This document shows, piece after piece, positions 6,578 to 15,270 of a DNA stretch of 16,882 nucleotides. Position numbers and translations under genes: made by a program. The stretch comes from an uncultured Bacteroidota bacterium. Lineage in GTDB: Bacteria; Bacteroidota; Bacteroidia; Chitinophagales; Chitinophagaceae. Location of the stretch: assembly GCA_903847655.1 (NCBI GenBank), contig CAINEG010000195.1, positions 1-16,882 on the forward strand, in the 5' to 3' direction. The notes under the pieces are model-generated. The model was given only the letters and a program-made list of their open reading frames with translations, had not been told where the DNA came from and made no database searches. Position 1 is the stretch's first letter. Each line of letters starts with the position of its first letter.

Positions 6578-7339
6578 ATGGAATACGAAATAAAAAAAGA
6601 CGACAAATTTGAATATTTAGAAGTGGGCGAAGGAGAGACGCTTATGCTTTTTCATGGATTGTTTGGCGCCTTAAGTAATTTTTCTGATTTAATTGAAAAG
6701 TTTAGAACGACCCATAAAGTAGTGGTGCCTTTATTGCCCTTATTTGATTTAGACCTTTTACATACCAGCGTTTCTGGATTGGCCAAACATGTGACTCAAT
6801 TTATAGAGCACAAAGGCTACAATCATATTCATTTGTTGGGCAACTCGCTTGGTGGCCATGTGGCCTTGGTCTATGTATTGAAAAATCCTGAAAAAGTAAA
6901 ATCATTAACATTAACAGGAAGCAGTGGTTTATTTGAAAATGCCATGGGCGACTCTTACCCCAAAAGAGGCGACTATGAATACATCAAAAATAAAACAGCC
7001 CAAACATTTTATGATCCTGCGATGGCTACGCCAGCATTGGTAGATGAAGTTTTCGAAATAACACGCAATAGAATTAAAGTCATTAAAATTATTGCTTTGG
7101 CCAAAAGCGCCATCAGAAATAATTTAGGAGATGAGTTAAAGGGAATCAAACAACCTACTTTATTAATCTGGGGTAAAAATGACATTGTTACGCCCCCTTT
7201 TGTTGCAGAAGAGTTTAAGAAATTAATTTCAAATAGTGAATTGCATTTTATTGAAAAATGTGGTCATGCACCTATGATGGAAGTGCCCGCCGAATTCAAT
7301 TCAATACTTGAAAAATTTCTGAACGCCTTACCAAAATAA
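6578..7339 (+). CDS. Alpha/beta hydrolase
   Basis: A 253-residue cytosolic alpha/beta-fold hydrolase with the complete catalytic triad. The nucleophile elbow GNSLGG puts Ser at residue 90. The acid is Asp 202 in LLIWGKNDIVTP, and the base is His 230 in CGHAPMMEVP. The oxyanion-hole motif HGLFG is at 26-30. A lid region with KRGDYEYIKNKTAQTFYDP lies around residues 129-147. Overall order matches the family of ester and C-C bond hydrolases such as MhpC and BioH-like proteins, but the substrate cannot be read from sequence. The start ATG 6578 follows an A-rich leader without Shine-Dalgarno. The stop is 6 bases before the CBS-domain gene, so the two are almost certainly co-transcribed. Confidence 0.9.
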   Translation: MEYEIKKDDKFEYLEVGEGETLMLFHGLFGALSNFSDLIEKFRTTHKVVVPLLPLFDLDLLHTSVSGLAKHVTQFIEHKGYNHIHLLGNSLGGHVALVYVLKNPEKVKSLTLTGSSGLFENAMGDSYPKRGDYEYIKNKTAQTFYDPAMATPALVDEVFEITRNRIKVIKIIALAKSAIRNNLGDELKGIKQPTLLIWGKNDIVTPPFVAEEFKKLISNSELHFIEKCGHAPMMEVPAEFNSILEKFLNALPK

Positions 7340-7345
7340 TTTTTA

Positions 7346-8005
7346 ATGCTAGCCAAAGACATTACTATACAAGGTTATCCTATGCTTCGTTTAGAAGATA
7401 CGGCAGCATTTGTTTTAAAATGTATGGAAGACTTTGAAGTACAGCATTTGCCGGTAGTCAAAGACGACTATTATATTGGACTAGTCAACAAGGAAGCCAT
7501 TTTAGACCTAGCGTCCAAGCAGACTATGGCACAACTAATAGAACCAATTGCGCGTTTTTGTATCAATGGCAGCGCTCATTTTTTAACTGCCTTGCATTTA
7601 TTTTCCAAACATCAATTGACTTTATTGCCTGTGCTTAATGAGCAGCAGGAATGTGTGGGAGTGATTCCCCAAAAAAATCTGAATGATCAGTTATCGCAAT
7701 TTTTAGGATTGGATCAGCCTGGCGCCATTATTGTATTGTCCATTTTGCCTCATCAATATTCCTTGGCAGAAATGAGCCGCCTGGTAGAAACCAACAATGC
7801 TCAAATTATTCAATTGAATTCTTATTTTGATGAAACCAATGGGGCCATGGTGATCACTATAAAATTAAATAGAGAAGAAGCTGCAGCGGTGATCGCTACC
7901 TTTCAAAGATACGATTATCAAGTACTTCATTATTTTGGCAATTCTCCTTTGAACAATGACCTAGAGGACCACTACCATCATTTAATGAATTATTTAGATG
8001 TTTAA
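7346..8005 (+). CDS. CBS-pair protein with C-terminal ACT-like domain
   Basis: A 219-residue soluble protein with two CBS repeats, about residues 5-57 (FEVQHLPVVKDDYYIGLVNK) and 67-117 (LTLLPVLNEQQECVGVIPQK). A strand-helix-strand segment at about 127-197 (AIIVLSILPHQYSLAEMSRL and onward) looks like an ACT-type fold. CBS pairs usually bind adenosyl nucleotides (AMP, ATP, SAM, sometimes NAD), and ACT domains bind small ligands, so this is probably a sensor; its output partner is not visible in the protein. Neighbours are the hydrolase (6 bases upstream) and the Omp85-like gene, whose start overlaps its last codons (ATGTTTAA, 7998-8005), suggesting coupled translation. nadK lies one gene downstream. 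The ACT-like assignment is less secure than the CBS assignment. Confidence 0.85.
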   Translation: MLAKDITIQGYPMLRLEDTAAFVLKCMEDFEVQHLPVVKDDYYIGLVNKEAILDLASKQTMAQLIEPIARFCINGSAHFLTALHLFSKHQLTLLPVLNEQQECVGVIPQKNLNDQLSQFLGLDQPGAIIVLSILPHQYSLAEMSRLVETNNAQIIQLNSYFDETNGAMVITIKLNREEAAAVIATFQRYDYQVLHYFGNSPLNNDLEDHYHHLMNYLDV

Positions 8006-9374
8006 AATAAATAAACATGCTTTCTTTTTAGTTATTCTTTTTTGCTTTTTTACAGAATGCATGTATGCGCAAATTAAGATTGCCGCTATTGACATTGAGG
8101 GGAATAAAAAAACCAAGGATTATATTGTTTTAAGAGAGTTGCCTTTTCGTGTTGGGGACTTCATAGCCAAAGATTCATTAGCTTATTATAATAAAATAGC
8201 ACAACAACAACTCATCAATACTTCCTTGTTTATTGACGCAGAAGTAAATTCAAGCACTACGGATAGCCTTTCTTATCGTATTAAAATCACTTTAAAGGAA
8301 AGATGGTATTTTTTTCCTATCCCTTATTTTAGATGGGTGGATAGAAATTTTAGTCAGTGGTGGGATCAAGAACATAGAAGCCTCGACCGGGTGAATTATG
8401 GATTAAACTTAAGGGAGAGTAATTTTACAGGCAACAATGACAATTTAGTCATAGGGCTGATTGCTGGATATACCCAACAAGCTATTCTGAGGTATCAGTT
8501 TCCTTATTTTGATAAAAAATTACAATATAGGATTGGATTAGGTATGCAATACTTTACCCAAAAAGAAATCAATACTTCTACGAACTTTGATCAACAAATA
8601 TTTTACAAAACAGAGGCAGTCATTCAAAAAGGTTTTCGTTCAAATATAAATTTTTTGTATCGACCCAATTTATACGAAAGACATAATTTTCAAATAGGAG
8701 TAGGGCAAAATGAAATTTCAGATTCTGCATTTTTTATTCAACCTGCATTTTTACCTAGTCTTAGTAAGTCCTTTAATTATATAGATTTTTCTTTTGCTTA
8801 TACCAAAGTAAAATTTGATTACAATGCTTATCCTACCAATGGAGCTGCTACAGAAATTGCTGCTTACCATCGTTTTTCAGATAGAAGTGATTTAAGTTCT
8901 TTTCAATTTAGAAAGGTATGGGCCAGTCCACTAACAAAAAACAGCTTTGTATTATTGGAGTCTAATTCGATCATCAAATTATTACCCAATCACAATTATA
9001 CAGATGGGCGGTTAATGGGGTATGGTAATTTACAAATGAATGGCTTAGAATATTATGTTATTGATGGCAATGCTGGTAGTTTATTGAAAGCCGAATGGCA
9101 CTATGCACTTGGAGGCTTTGCCCTTAAAAATTTAATTGCTAAGAAAATATTGCCAGAAATTAAATATAAGTTTTGGTTTAAAGCGTTTACGAATTTAGGG
9201 TATGTGTATGCAGATCGGCCCATCAATTACACCAAACTTTCCAATACCCTTTTAAGAACAGCAGGACTAGGCCTTGACATCGTAAGTATCTATGATTTTG
9301 TGTTAAAAATTGATTACAGCTTGAATCAGCTTGGAGACAAAGGGTTATATTTGCATGCAGGCTTAAATTTTTAA
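7998..9374 (+). CDS. Omp85-like outer-membrane protein with one POTRA domain and a beta-barrel
   Basis: A 458-residue exported protein. A signal peptide ends at about residue 24 (CMYA|Q). One POTRA domain spans about 26-102, followed by an Omp85-type barrel to the C terminus, which ends in GLYLHAGLNF with the terminal Phe typical of outer-membrane proteins. The POTRA contains GNKKTKDYIVLREL followed by GD and KIAQQ. The same pattern (GNEKTKDFVIRREI, GD, EIAQL) occurs in POTRA 5 of BamA encoded further downstream. Barrel-region signs include RVNYGLNLRESNFTGNNDNL and repeated alternating aromatic strands. Known Omp85 members insert or export proteins; this short one might assist BamA or act as a two-partner or lipid-related translocator, but that is inference. 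It overlaps the CBS gene by 8 bases and is followed by nadK after 8. Confidence 0.8.
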   Translation: MFKINKHAFFLVILFCFFTECMYAQIKIAAIDIEGNKKTKDYIVLRELPFRVGDFIAKDSLAYYNKIAQQQLINTSLFIDAEVNSSTTDSLSYRIKITLKERWYFFPIPYFRWVDRNFSQWWDQEHRSLDRVNYGLNLRESNFTGNNDNLVIGLIAGYTQQAILRYQFPYFDKKLQYRIGLGMQYFTQKEINTSTNFDQQIFYKTEAVIQKGFRSNINFLYRPNLYERHNFQIGVGQNEISDSAFFIQPAFLPSLSKSFNYIDFSFAYTKVKFDYNAYPTNGAATEIAAYHRFSDRSDLSSFQFRKVWASPLTKNSFVLLESNSIIKLLPNHNYTDGRLMGYGNLQMNGLEYYVIDGNAGSLLKAEWHYALGGFALKNLIAKKILPEIKYKFWFKAFTNLGYVYADRPINYTKLSNTLLRTAGLGLDIVSIYDFVLKIDYSLNQLGDKGLYLHAGLNF

Positions 9375-9382
9375 TTTATTAC

Positions 9383-10264
9383 ATGAAAGTTGCGATATAT
9401 AGTAGAGGGGTAGATTTAGACCAACAACAATCTTTAAATGCTTTGTTGTTCGAATTGAACCGTTATGACACGACCATCTATGTCTTTGCCGATCTACTCA
9501 CAAAATTTAATTTAAAGGAGGCCAAAGGCAAAAATGCATTAATTCCTTTTACTTCTATGGCTGATTTAAACGGTCAAGTAGATTGTTTAATTAGCGTAGG
9601 GGGTGATGGAACTGTTTTAGATGCCGTGACCATTGTAGGATCGACCAATATCCCAATCTTAGGCATCAATTATGGCAGGCTTGGATTTTTAGCGACCATT
9701 TCTAAAGATGAGCTAAGTATCATGGTGGAAGCCTTGGTCAATGGTTCTTATGTGATTGAAAAAAGATCGCTACTGCATTTAGATGCCAACGCTAATATTT
9801 TTGAAACAGCCCCTTATGCTTTGAATGAATTTGCAATTCATAAAAGAGACACTTCACCCATGATTAAAATTCACACTTATTTAAATGGTGAATTTTTAAA
9901 TTCTTATTGGGCAGATGGAATTATAGTAGCTACGCCTACTGGTTCTACTGGGTACAATATGAGTTGTAATGGCCCCATACTTTTTCCTGATTCTGCTAGT
10001 TTTGTCATCACCCCTGTAGCGCCGCACAATTTAAATGTTAGGTCTATTGTGGTTCCCGATTCTTCTGTCATTTCTTTTGAAGTGGAAGGAAGAACCGAAG
10101 AATTGATTTGCGCGATGGATGCTAGAAAAGAAATCGTGCCCATCGATATTCAATTGGCCATCAAGAAAGAAAATTTTATGGTTCATTTCATAAGACTCAA
10201 TGAGAATAGTTATTTAACTACACTCAGAACAAAATTAACTTGGGGTTTGGACAAAAGAAATTAG
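9383..10264 (+). CDS. nadK: NAD kinase
   Basis: A 293-residue cytosolic NAD kinase, which phosphorylates NAD to NADP using ATP or polyphosphate. Motifs are intact and in order: SVGGDGTVLDAV (71-82) with catalytic Asp 75; NYGRLGFLA (96-104), NAD-binding; the LNE segment (147-149); and ADGIIVATPTGSTGYNMSCN (177-196), covering the substrate-binding DG and TPTGSTGY motifs. Length is typical for bacterial NadK. The gene begins 8 bases after the Omp85-like gene and ends 3 bases before the DUF6089-type gene, placing an essential metabolic enzyme in the middle of envelope genes. This arrangement is often seen in this phylum and seems to reflect operon structure rather than shared function. Confidence 0.97.
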   Translation: MKVAIYSRGVDLDQQQSLNALLFELNRYDTTIYVFADLLTKFNLKEAKGKNALIPFTSMADLNGQVDCLISVGGDGTVLDAVTIVGSTNIPILGINYGRLGFLATISKDELSIMVEALVNGSYVIEKRSLLHLDANANIFETAPYALNEFAIHKRDTSPMIKIHTYLNGEFLNSYWADGIIVATPTGSTGYNMSCNGPILFPDSASFVITPVAPHNLNVRSIVVPDSSVISFEVEGRTEELICAMDARKEIVPIDIQLAIKKENFMVHFIRLNENSYLTTLRTKLTWGLDKRN

Positions 10265-10267
10265 TGC

Positions 10268-11071
10268 ATGCGCAGATTAACAATCTATTTATTTTTTACC
10301 TGCCTATTGACTAGTAGGGCCAACGCACAATATGTACAATTGGTAGAAAACAGAGGGGAGATTGGTGTATTTCAAGGCGTATCCAGTTTTAGGGGAGACA
10401 TTGCTCCAGGAGTGTACAACCCCCAACCAACTTATGGTGCATTTTATAAAAAATTAGTGAACGATTACATTGGCTTTAGGCTAAATTATGAAAAAATTAC
10501 ACTGCAAGCCAATGACAATTTATCTACCAATGCGTATGCTATTAATAGGGGTTTGAGTTTTGAAAGAGTGTCCCATGATGCAAGTGTAATGATGGAATTA
10601 TACTTTTTAAAATTCATTGATGGGTATAATGATTATCGCTTTTCTCCCTATTTAAGTTTTGGTGTGGGTGCTTGGAAATCTATTAGTGGTTATTTAGCTA
10701 ATAATATTCCAATGCCTGCAGAATTCTTAGAAGCAAAAACTATTAGAACAATTACTTATCCCATCAACTTAGGATTGAAATACAATGTCATTGGGCCAAT
10801 TAATGTTTTTGGAGAAGCTAGTTATCGTTTTACCAATTCGGATCAAATTGATTATTTTGGTGATAATGAATTACAAAATGGATTGCAACCTAGTGCTTCT
10901 GGTAGAGACCAATATTTTAGTTTGAAATTTGGTCTATCCTACAATATTAAAAAAACATATGGCCCAGACAAGCAATACAATGAAAAGAAAAAAACCATTT
11001 TCGGTATAGATGAACCTGATGACAAAACAAGTGCCCAAAAAGGATTTTTAAGTTTATTTAAACGTAAATAA
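10268..11071 (+). CDS. DUF6089-type outer-membrane beta-barrel protein
   Basis: A 267-residue protein with a signal peptide ending at about residue 20 (SRANA|Q), then an alternating pattern of aromatic and hydrophobic residues consistent with a small, perhaps eight-stranded barrel. The N-terminal mature segment NRGEIGVFQGVSSFRGDIAP (20 residues) and the later YRFSPYLSFGVGAWK match the style of the DUF6089 family found beside nadK and uppS in Bacteroidota. I assign the family from this wording and position, not from a search. After the last strand (YFSLKFGLSYNIKK) comes a charged tail of about 40 residues ending in LFKRK, which is unusual for a barrel and would probably sit in the periplasm. 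Function is unknown. The start is 3 bases after the nadK stop; uppS follows after 26. Confidence 0.72.
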   Translation: MRRLTIYLFFTCLLTSRANAQYVQLVENRGEIGVFQGVSSFRGDIAPGVYNPQPTYGAFYKKLVNDYIGFRLNYEKITLQANDNLSTNAYAINRGLSFERVSHDASVMMELYFLKFIDGYNDYRFSPYLSFGVGAWKSISGYLANNIPMPAEFLEAKTIRTITYPINLGLKYNVIGPINVFGEASYRFTNSDQIDYFGDNELQNGLQPSASGRDQYFSLKFGLSYNIKKTYGPDKQYNEKKKTIFGIDEPDDKTSAQKGFLSLFKRK

Positions 11072-11097
11072 ACTAGTTATTTTCTTAATTTCACCCC

Positions 11098-11835
11098 ATG
11101 GAAAATTTGGATCTACATAAACTACCTAAACATGTCGCTATCATTATGGATGGTAATGGCAGGTGGGCCCAAGAACAGGGTCAAGATCGATTGTTTGGTC
11201 ACTATGAAGGAGTAGTAAGTGTAAGAAAAGTGGTGGAAGCGGCTACTGAAATTGGCATTAAATACCTCACTTTATATGCTTTTAGTACTGAAAATTGGGA
11301 CCGTCCCGAAATAGAGGTGAATGGGTTGATGAGCCTTTTTGTAGATACCATTGCAAAGGAAGTACCCGATTTACATAAAAATAATATCAAACTGCACTTT
11401 ATTGGAAACCTGGGTTTATTGCCTCCGGACGCTCAAAAAGCATTGGCCGAAGGGATGCAGCAAACCGCCCAAAATACAGGATTAGAGCTCATCATCGCAT
11501 TGAGTTACAGCAGTCGTTGGGAATTAGCAGAGGCGGCCAAGAAAATTGCCCTACAAGTGCAGTCAGGCCAGCTTCAAGCAGATCAAATCAATGAGACAGT
11601 TTTGTCTAAAAACCTTACTACGAGTGCATTTCCTGATCCTGAATTAATGATTCGTACCAGTGGGGAGTATAGAATTAGCAATTTTTTATTGTACCAACTC
11701 GCCTATGCTGAATTGTATTTTACGAACACCCGTTGGCCCAATTTTCGTAAAAAGGATTTGATTGAAGCGTTATTGGATTATCAATCTAGGGAGCGTAGAT
11801 TTGGCAAAACCAGTCAACAAATCCATACAAATTAA
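11098..11835 (+). CDS. uppS: Undecaprenyl diphosphate synthase (cis-prenyltransferase)
   Basis: UppS condenses isopentenyl diphosphate with farnesyl diphosphate to give C55 undecaprenyl diphosphate, the lipid carrier for peptidoglycan and surface polysaccharides. Family motifs: IIMDGNGRWAQ (15-25) with catalytic Asp 18; TLYAFSTENWDRP (58-70) with the Ser-x-Asn region; and RTSGEYRISNFLLYQLAYAE (186-205), containing the diphosphate-binding Arg residues 186 and 192, Ser 194 and Glu 205. The length of 245 residues is typical. The ATG is preceded by TAATTTCA (11086-11093), only a weak resemblance to a -7 element. It lies 26 bases after the DUF6089-type gene and about 100 before bamA, a neighbour order often seen in the phylum. 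Confidence 0.96.
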   Translation: MENLDLHKLPKHVAIIMDGNGRWAQEQGQDRLFGHYEGVVSVRKVVEAATEIGIKYLTLYAFSTENWDRPEIEVNGLMSLFVDTIAKEVPDLHKNNIKLHFIGNLGLLPPDAQKALAEGMQQTAQNTGLELIIALSYSSRWELAEAAKKIALQVQSGQLQADQINETVLSKNLTTSAFPDPELMIRTSGEYRISNFLLYQLAYAELYFTNTRWPNFRKKDLIEALLDYQSRERRFGKTSQQIHTN

Positions 11836-11936
11836 AATAATATTTAATATATTTATTTTAAGGTTTTAACAAAGACTTTGAATTATTACGAGTAATTTGC
11901 AGCTCTTTTAAAATTATAAATGTAGTCCCACAGCAG

Positions 11937-14675
11937 ATGCAGAATTTTCGCCAATTATTAATAGGTTCACTATCAGCGCTTTTAATTTCTTTGACTTCTT
12001 ATGGACAGGATGCGCCTGCTCAAGATTCTATTACTCAAATTAATGTAAAGCTGCTTGGAATTTTTACTCAAAAAATACCTACTAAATACAAAATTCGCAA
12101 CATTAAAGTAGTTGGAAATCAATTCTTTGATGAGAACTTATTACTTTCTTTGTCTGCTTTAAACATTGGGGATGAAGTGATTTTGCCAGGGGGCGATAAC
12201 TTTGCTAAATCCATACACAAATTGATGGATCAAAATTACTTCAGTGATGTAAGCATTTATCTGACTGATTTAAAAGACAAAGAAATTGATGTAGAAATTG
12301 ATGTAATTGAAAGGCCACGTTTGTCTAAATTTTCATTTATTGGTGTGCGTAAATCGGACCATGATGATTTGTCTGGAAAAACTGGTTTAACGCCCAATAG
12401 GGTAATTACAGAGAACATGAAAATTACTGCTGTTGAAGGCATTAAAAAATATTATGCTGAAAAAGGATTTCAAGACGTTAAAGTTAGCATCAAAGAAAGA
12501 AGAGACGCTACAAGAAAAAATAATTTATTATTAGATTTTGTGGTAGACAAAGGGCCCAAAGTGCGCATCAACAATATTAATTTTGGTGGCAATAAAGTGG
12601 AAGAAGGTAAATTGAAAAAGAGTTTAAAGGAAGTACATGAGAAATCTAGATTGACTTTATTCCCTATCAATGACAAACCAGTGATTGTAAAAACATCTCC
12701 TTATACTTTTGAACAATATTTAAAAGAAAAAGGATTTTTGACTTTTACCAAGACTAAAAAAATATTAAACCCTTACGCAAGAATTAGTTTTTCTTCTGCA
12801 AAGTTTGATGTAAAAAAATACGACGAAAGCAAAGACAACTTATTAAATTATTACAACTCCTTAGGTTATAGAGATGCTGTCATTGAAAAAGACACGGTCT
12901 ACCACAATGCTGCAGGAAATTTGAATATTGACATGCAGGTTAAAGAAGGCCGTAGGTACTTCTTTGGGGGTATTAGTTGGAGAGGAAATACCAAGTATCC
13001 AGATTCTTTATTGTTCTCTATTTTAAATATTAAAAGAGGAGATATCTACAACCGCGAAGTGTTGTATACCAAATTAGGGAAAATTCAAACAGCTGAAGGA
13101 GGCGATATCAGTGGCTTGTATCAAGATGATGGTTATTTATTTTTTAGAGTAGATCCTATCGAAACAGCGGTATACAATGACACCATCGATTTTGAAATTA
13201 GAATGATAGAAGGGCCTCAAGCCACGATCAAAACCATTAGAATTGCGGGCAATGAAAAAACAAAAGATTTTGTAATTCGTCGTGAGATTCGAACCATTCC
13301 TGGAGACAAATTTAGCCGTAGTTTATTAATACGTTCACAACGTGAAATTGCACAATTGAATTTCTTTGATCAAGAAAAAATTAAAATTGATCCTGTGCCT
13401 AATCCAGAAGATGGTACAGTAGATATCAATTATGGTGTGGAAGAAAAGTCGAGCGATCAATTGGAATTGAGTGCGGGATGGGGAGGCTATATTGGATTAA
13501 CAGGAACCATTGGCGTTACTTTTAATAACTTCTCTTCAAAAAATATATTTAAGAAAACTGCTTGGGATCCATTGCCTATGGGAGATGGTCAAAAATTAAG
13601 TATACGAGCGCAAAGTAATGGTAAAGCATTTAGGTCCTATAATTTCACCTTTACTGAACCTTGGTTTGGAGCTATTAAAAGAAATACATTGACTGTAAGT
13701 GTATACAATACAAAATATGGACAAACCATTGATCCATTAACTGGTATGTACAATTTGAGCACCGCAGATACTAGGTACATTTCAACTACGGGGGGTACCG
13801 TATCTTTTGGAAGGCAATTGGGCTGGCCAGATGATTACTTTTCTTTAAGCATGGGCTTAAATTATACCCGTTATTTTTTAAGCAATTATGCGATTGACCC
13901 CTACAATTTGCCCAATTTCAGCAATGGTGCTGTAAACAATGTCAACTTTAGAATAGCCTTACAAAGAACTTCTGTTGACCAACCTTTGTTTCCAAGATCG
14001 GGCTCTACTTTTTTATTAAGTGCTCAATTGACACCACCTTATTCTTTGGTATTGCCCAATGTGAACAGTGCAGCCAATGCATTTGAATTGTTGGAATACC
14101 ATAAATGGAGATTTAACGGAGAGTGGTTTGTACCATTGGGTAAACCAGGCGGGGAAGACCACAACAAACAATTTGTATTACGTTTTGCTGCTAAATATGG
14201 TTTCTTGGGTGCGTATAATAGTGATTTACAAGTTTCCCCATTTGAACGTTTCCAATTAGGGGATGCTGGTTTAAGCAATCAGTTTGCTTTATTGGGTTAC
14301 GATATCATTGCACAAAGAGGTTATCCTGTGTATGAGAGTTCTAATCCTAAAGTAAATCCTGATCAGCAATCTTCTAGACAAAAATTTACCATCTTTAATA
14401 AGTATGCGATGGAAATTAGGTATCCATTGAGCTTGGCTGCAAGTAGTACCATTTATGCCTTGGGCTTTTTTGAAGCAGCCAATGGTTGGTACAGTATGAA
14501 AGAATTTAATCCATTCAACCTTAGACGCTCTGTGGGTGTTGGCATGCGTTTTTACTTACCTATGTTTGGTTTATTGGGCTTTGATTATGGTATTGGTTTG
14601 GATAGATTGAATGCCACCAATAGCTTAAAAGACGCAGGAAGGTTTACCTTTATGTTGGGCTTCGAACCAGAATAA
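11937..14675 (+). CDS. bamA: Outer-membrane protein assembly factor BamA
   Basis: The central, essential subunit of the BAM complex, which folds barrel proteins into the outer membrane. The 912-residue precursor has a signal peptide (about 1-23, ending SYG|Q). Five POTRA domains lie near 52-126, 128-206, 209-338, 341-426 and 429-504, then the barrel. POTRA 3 is long: about 50 extra residues sit at 240-290 compared with the others. The L6 'VRGF' motif appears as QRGYP (R794-Y796). The last strand is GRFTFMLGF followed by the three-residue tail EPE, so the C-terminal aromatic is not the final residue. Compared with E. coli BamA (about 800 residues) it is longer, as is usual in Bacteroidota. The 101-base gap before it is very A/T-rich, with a small inverted repeat (ATTAC-GA-GTAAT, 11885-11896) but no clear promoter. 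Confidence 0.96.
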   Translation: MQNFRQLLIGSLSALLISLTSYGQDAPAQDSITQINVKLLGIFTQKIPTKYKIRNIKVVGNQFFDENLLLSLSALNIGDEVILPGGDNFAKSIHKLMDQNYFSDVSIYLTDLKDKEIDVEIDVIERPRLSKFSFIGVRKSDHDDLSGKTGLTPNRVITENMKITAVEGIKKYYAEKGFQDVKVSIKERRDATRKNNLLLDFVVDKGPKVRINNINFGGNKVEEGKLKKSLKEVHEKSRLTLFPINDKPVIVKTSPYTFEQYLKEKGFLTFTKTKKILNPYARISFSSAKFDVKKYDESKDNLLNYYNSLGYRDAVIEKDTVYHNAAGNLNIDMQVKEGRRYFFGGISWRGNTKYPDSLLFSILNIKRGDIYNREVLYTKLGKIQTAEGGDISGLYQDDGYLFFRVDPIETAVYNDTIDFEIRMIEGPQATIKTIRIAGNEKTKDFVIRREIRTIPGDKFSRSLLIRSQREIAQLNFFDQEKIKIDPVPNPEDGTVDINYGVEEKSSDQLELSAGWGGYIGLTGTIGVTFNNFSSKNIFKKTAWDPLPMGDGQKLSIRAQSNGKAFRSYNFTFTEPWFGAIKRNTLTVSVYNTKYGQTIDPLTGMYNLSTADTRYISTTGGTVSFGRQLGWPDDYFSLSMGLNYTRYFLSNYAIDPYNLPNFSNGAVNNVNFRIALQRTSVDQPLFPRSGSTFLLSAQLTPPYSLVLPNVNSAANAFELLEYHKWRFNGEWFVPLGKPGGEDHNKQFVLRFAAKYGFLGAYNSDLQVSPFERFQLGDAGLSNQFALLGYDIIAQRGYPVYESSNPKVNPDQQSSRQKFTIFNKYAMEIRYPLSLAASSTIYALGFFEAANGWYSMKEFNPFNLRRSVGVGMRFYLPMFGLLGFDYGIGLDRLNATNSLKDAGRFTFMLGFEPE

Positions 14676-14705
14676 ATTAGCACTGTTCATTTTAAAAATA
14701 AGTAT

Positions 14706-15230
14706 ATGAAATTTAAAAAACATTTATTAATTCTTGTTTTAGCATTGGTGGGCTTTGTGGGGGCAGATGCCCAAAGTAAATATGCAGTCATCAATACTAA
14801 ATATATCTTGGACAAAATACCTGAATACAAAGAGGCAGATAAAAAATTAAAGGTATTGGGCGATCAGTGGCAACAAGAAATTGATGACAAGCAAATGGTG
14901 CTTGATAAAATGTATAAAAACTACGAAGGGGAGCAGTTTATGCTTTCTGAAGATTTGAGAAAAAAGCGTGAGGATGAACTTTTTGCAAAAGAAAAAGAGC
15001 TCAGAGACTTGCAAAAAAAGCGTTTTGGTTATGAGGGAGATTTGTTTAAGGAAAGGCAAAAATTGGTCAAACCCATCCAAGACAAGGTCTATAATGCAGT
15101 CCAAAAAATGGCCACAGCCCGCGCTTATGACTTCATTTTGGATAAAAGTGAAGGAATTACCATTATATTTGCAGACCCGAAACTGGATAAAAGCGACGAC
15201 GTTTTAAAAGAATTGGGGATCAACAATTAA
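14706..15230 (+). CDS. OmpH/Skp-family periplasmic chaperone (first copy)
   Basis: A 174-residue exported protein of the OmpH/Skp family, periplasmic chaperones that hold unfolded outer-membrane proteins on their way to BAM. The signal peptide ends at about residue 23 (GADA|Q). The mature start SKYAVINTKYILDKIPEYKE (20 residues) is the typical first strand and helix. A long charged coiled coil (about 45-130, many Lys/Glu/Asp) forms the tentacle, and the last strand DFILDKSEGITIIFADPKLD closes the body. Position 30 bases after bamA supports the role. It is more standard in length and charge than the second copy. The gene name skp/ompH is used for several paralogues, so no symbol is given. Confidence 0.9.
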   Translation: MKFKKHLLILVLALVGFVGADAQSKYAVINTKYILDKIPEYKEADKKLKVLGDQWQQEIDDKQMVLDKMYKNYEGEQFMLSEDLRKKREDELFAKEKELRDLQKKRFGYEGDLFKERQKLVKPIQDKVYNAVQKMATARAYDFILDKSEGITIIFADPKLDKSDDVLKELGINN

Positions 15231-15270
15231 CTATTATAAAATAGAAATAGTAAAAATAAAAAAACAAGTT

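Noticed and set aside
11885..11896. Inverted repeat ATTAC-GA-GTAAT upstream of bamA as an operator
   Set aside because: Five-base arms in very A/T-rich DNA are expected by chance, and no regulator is known to match; noted in the bamA entry only.
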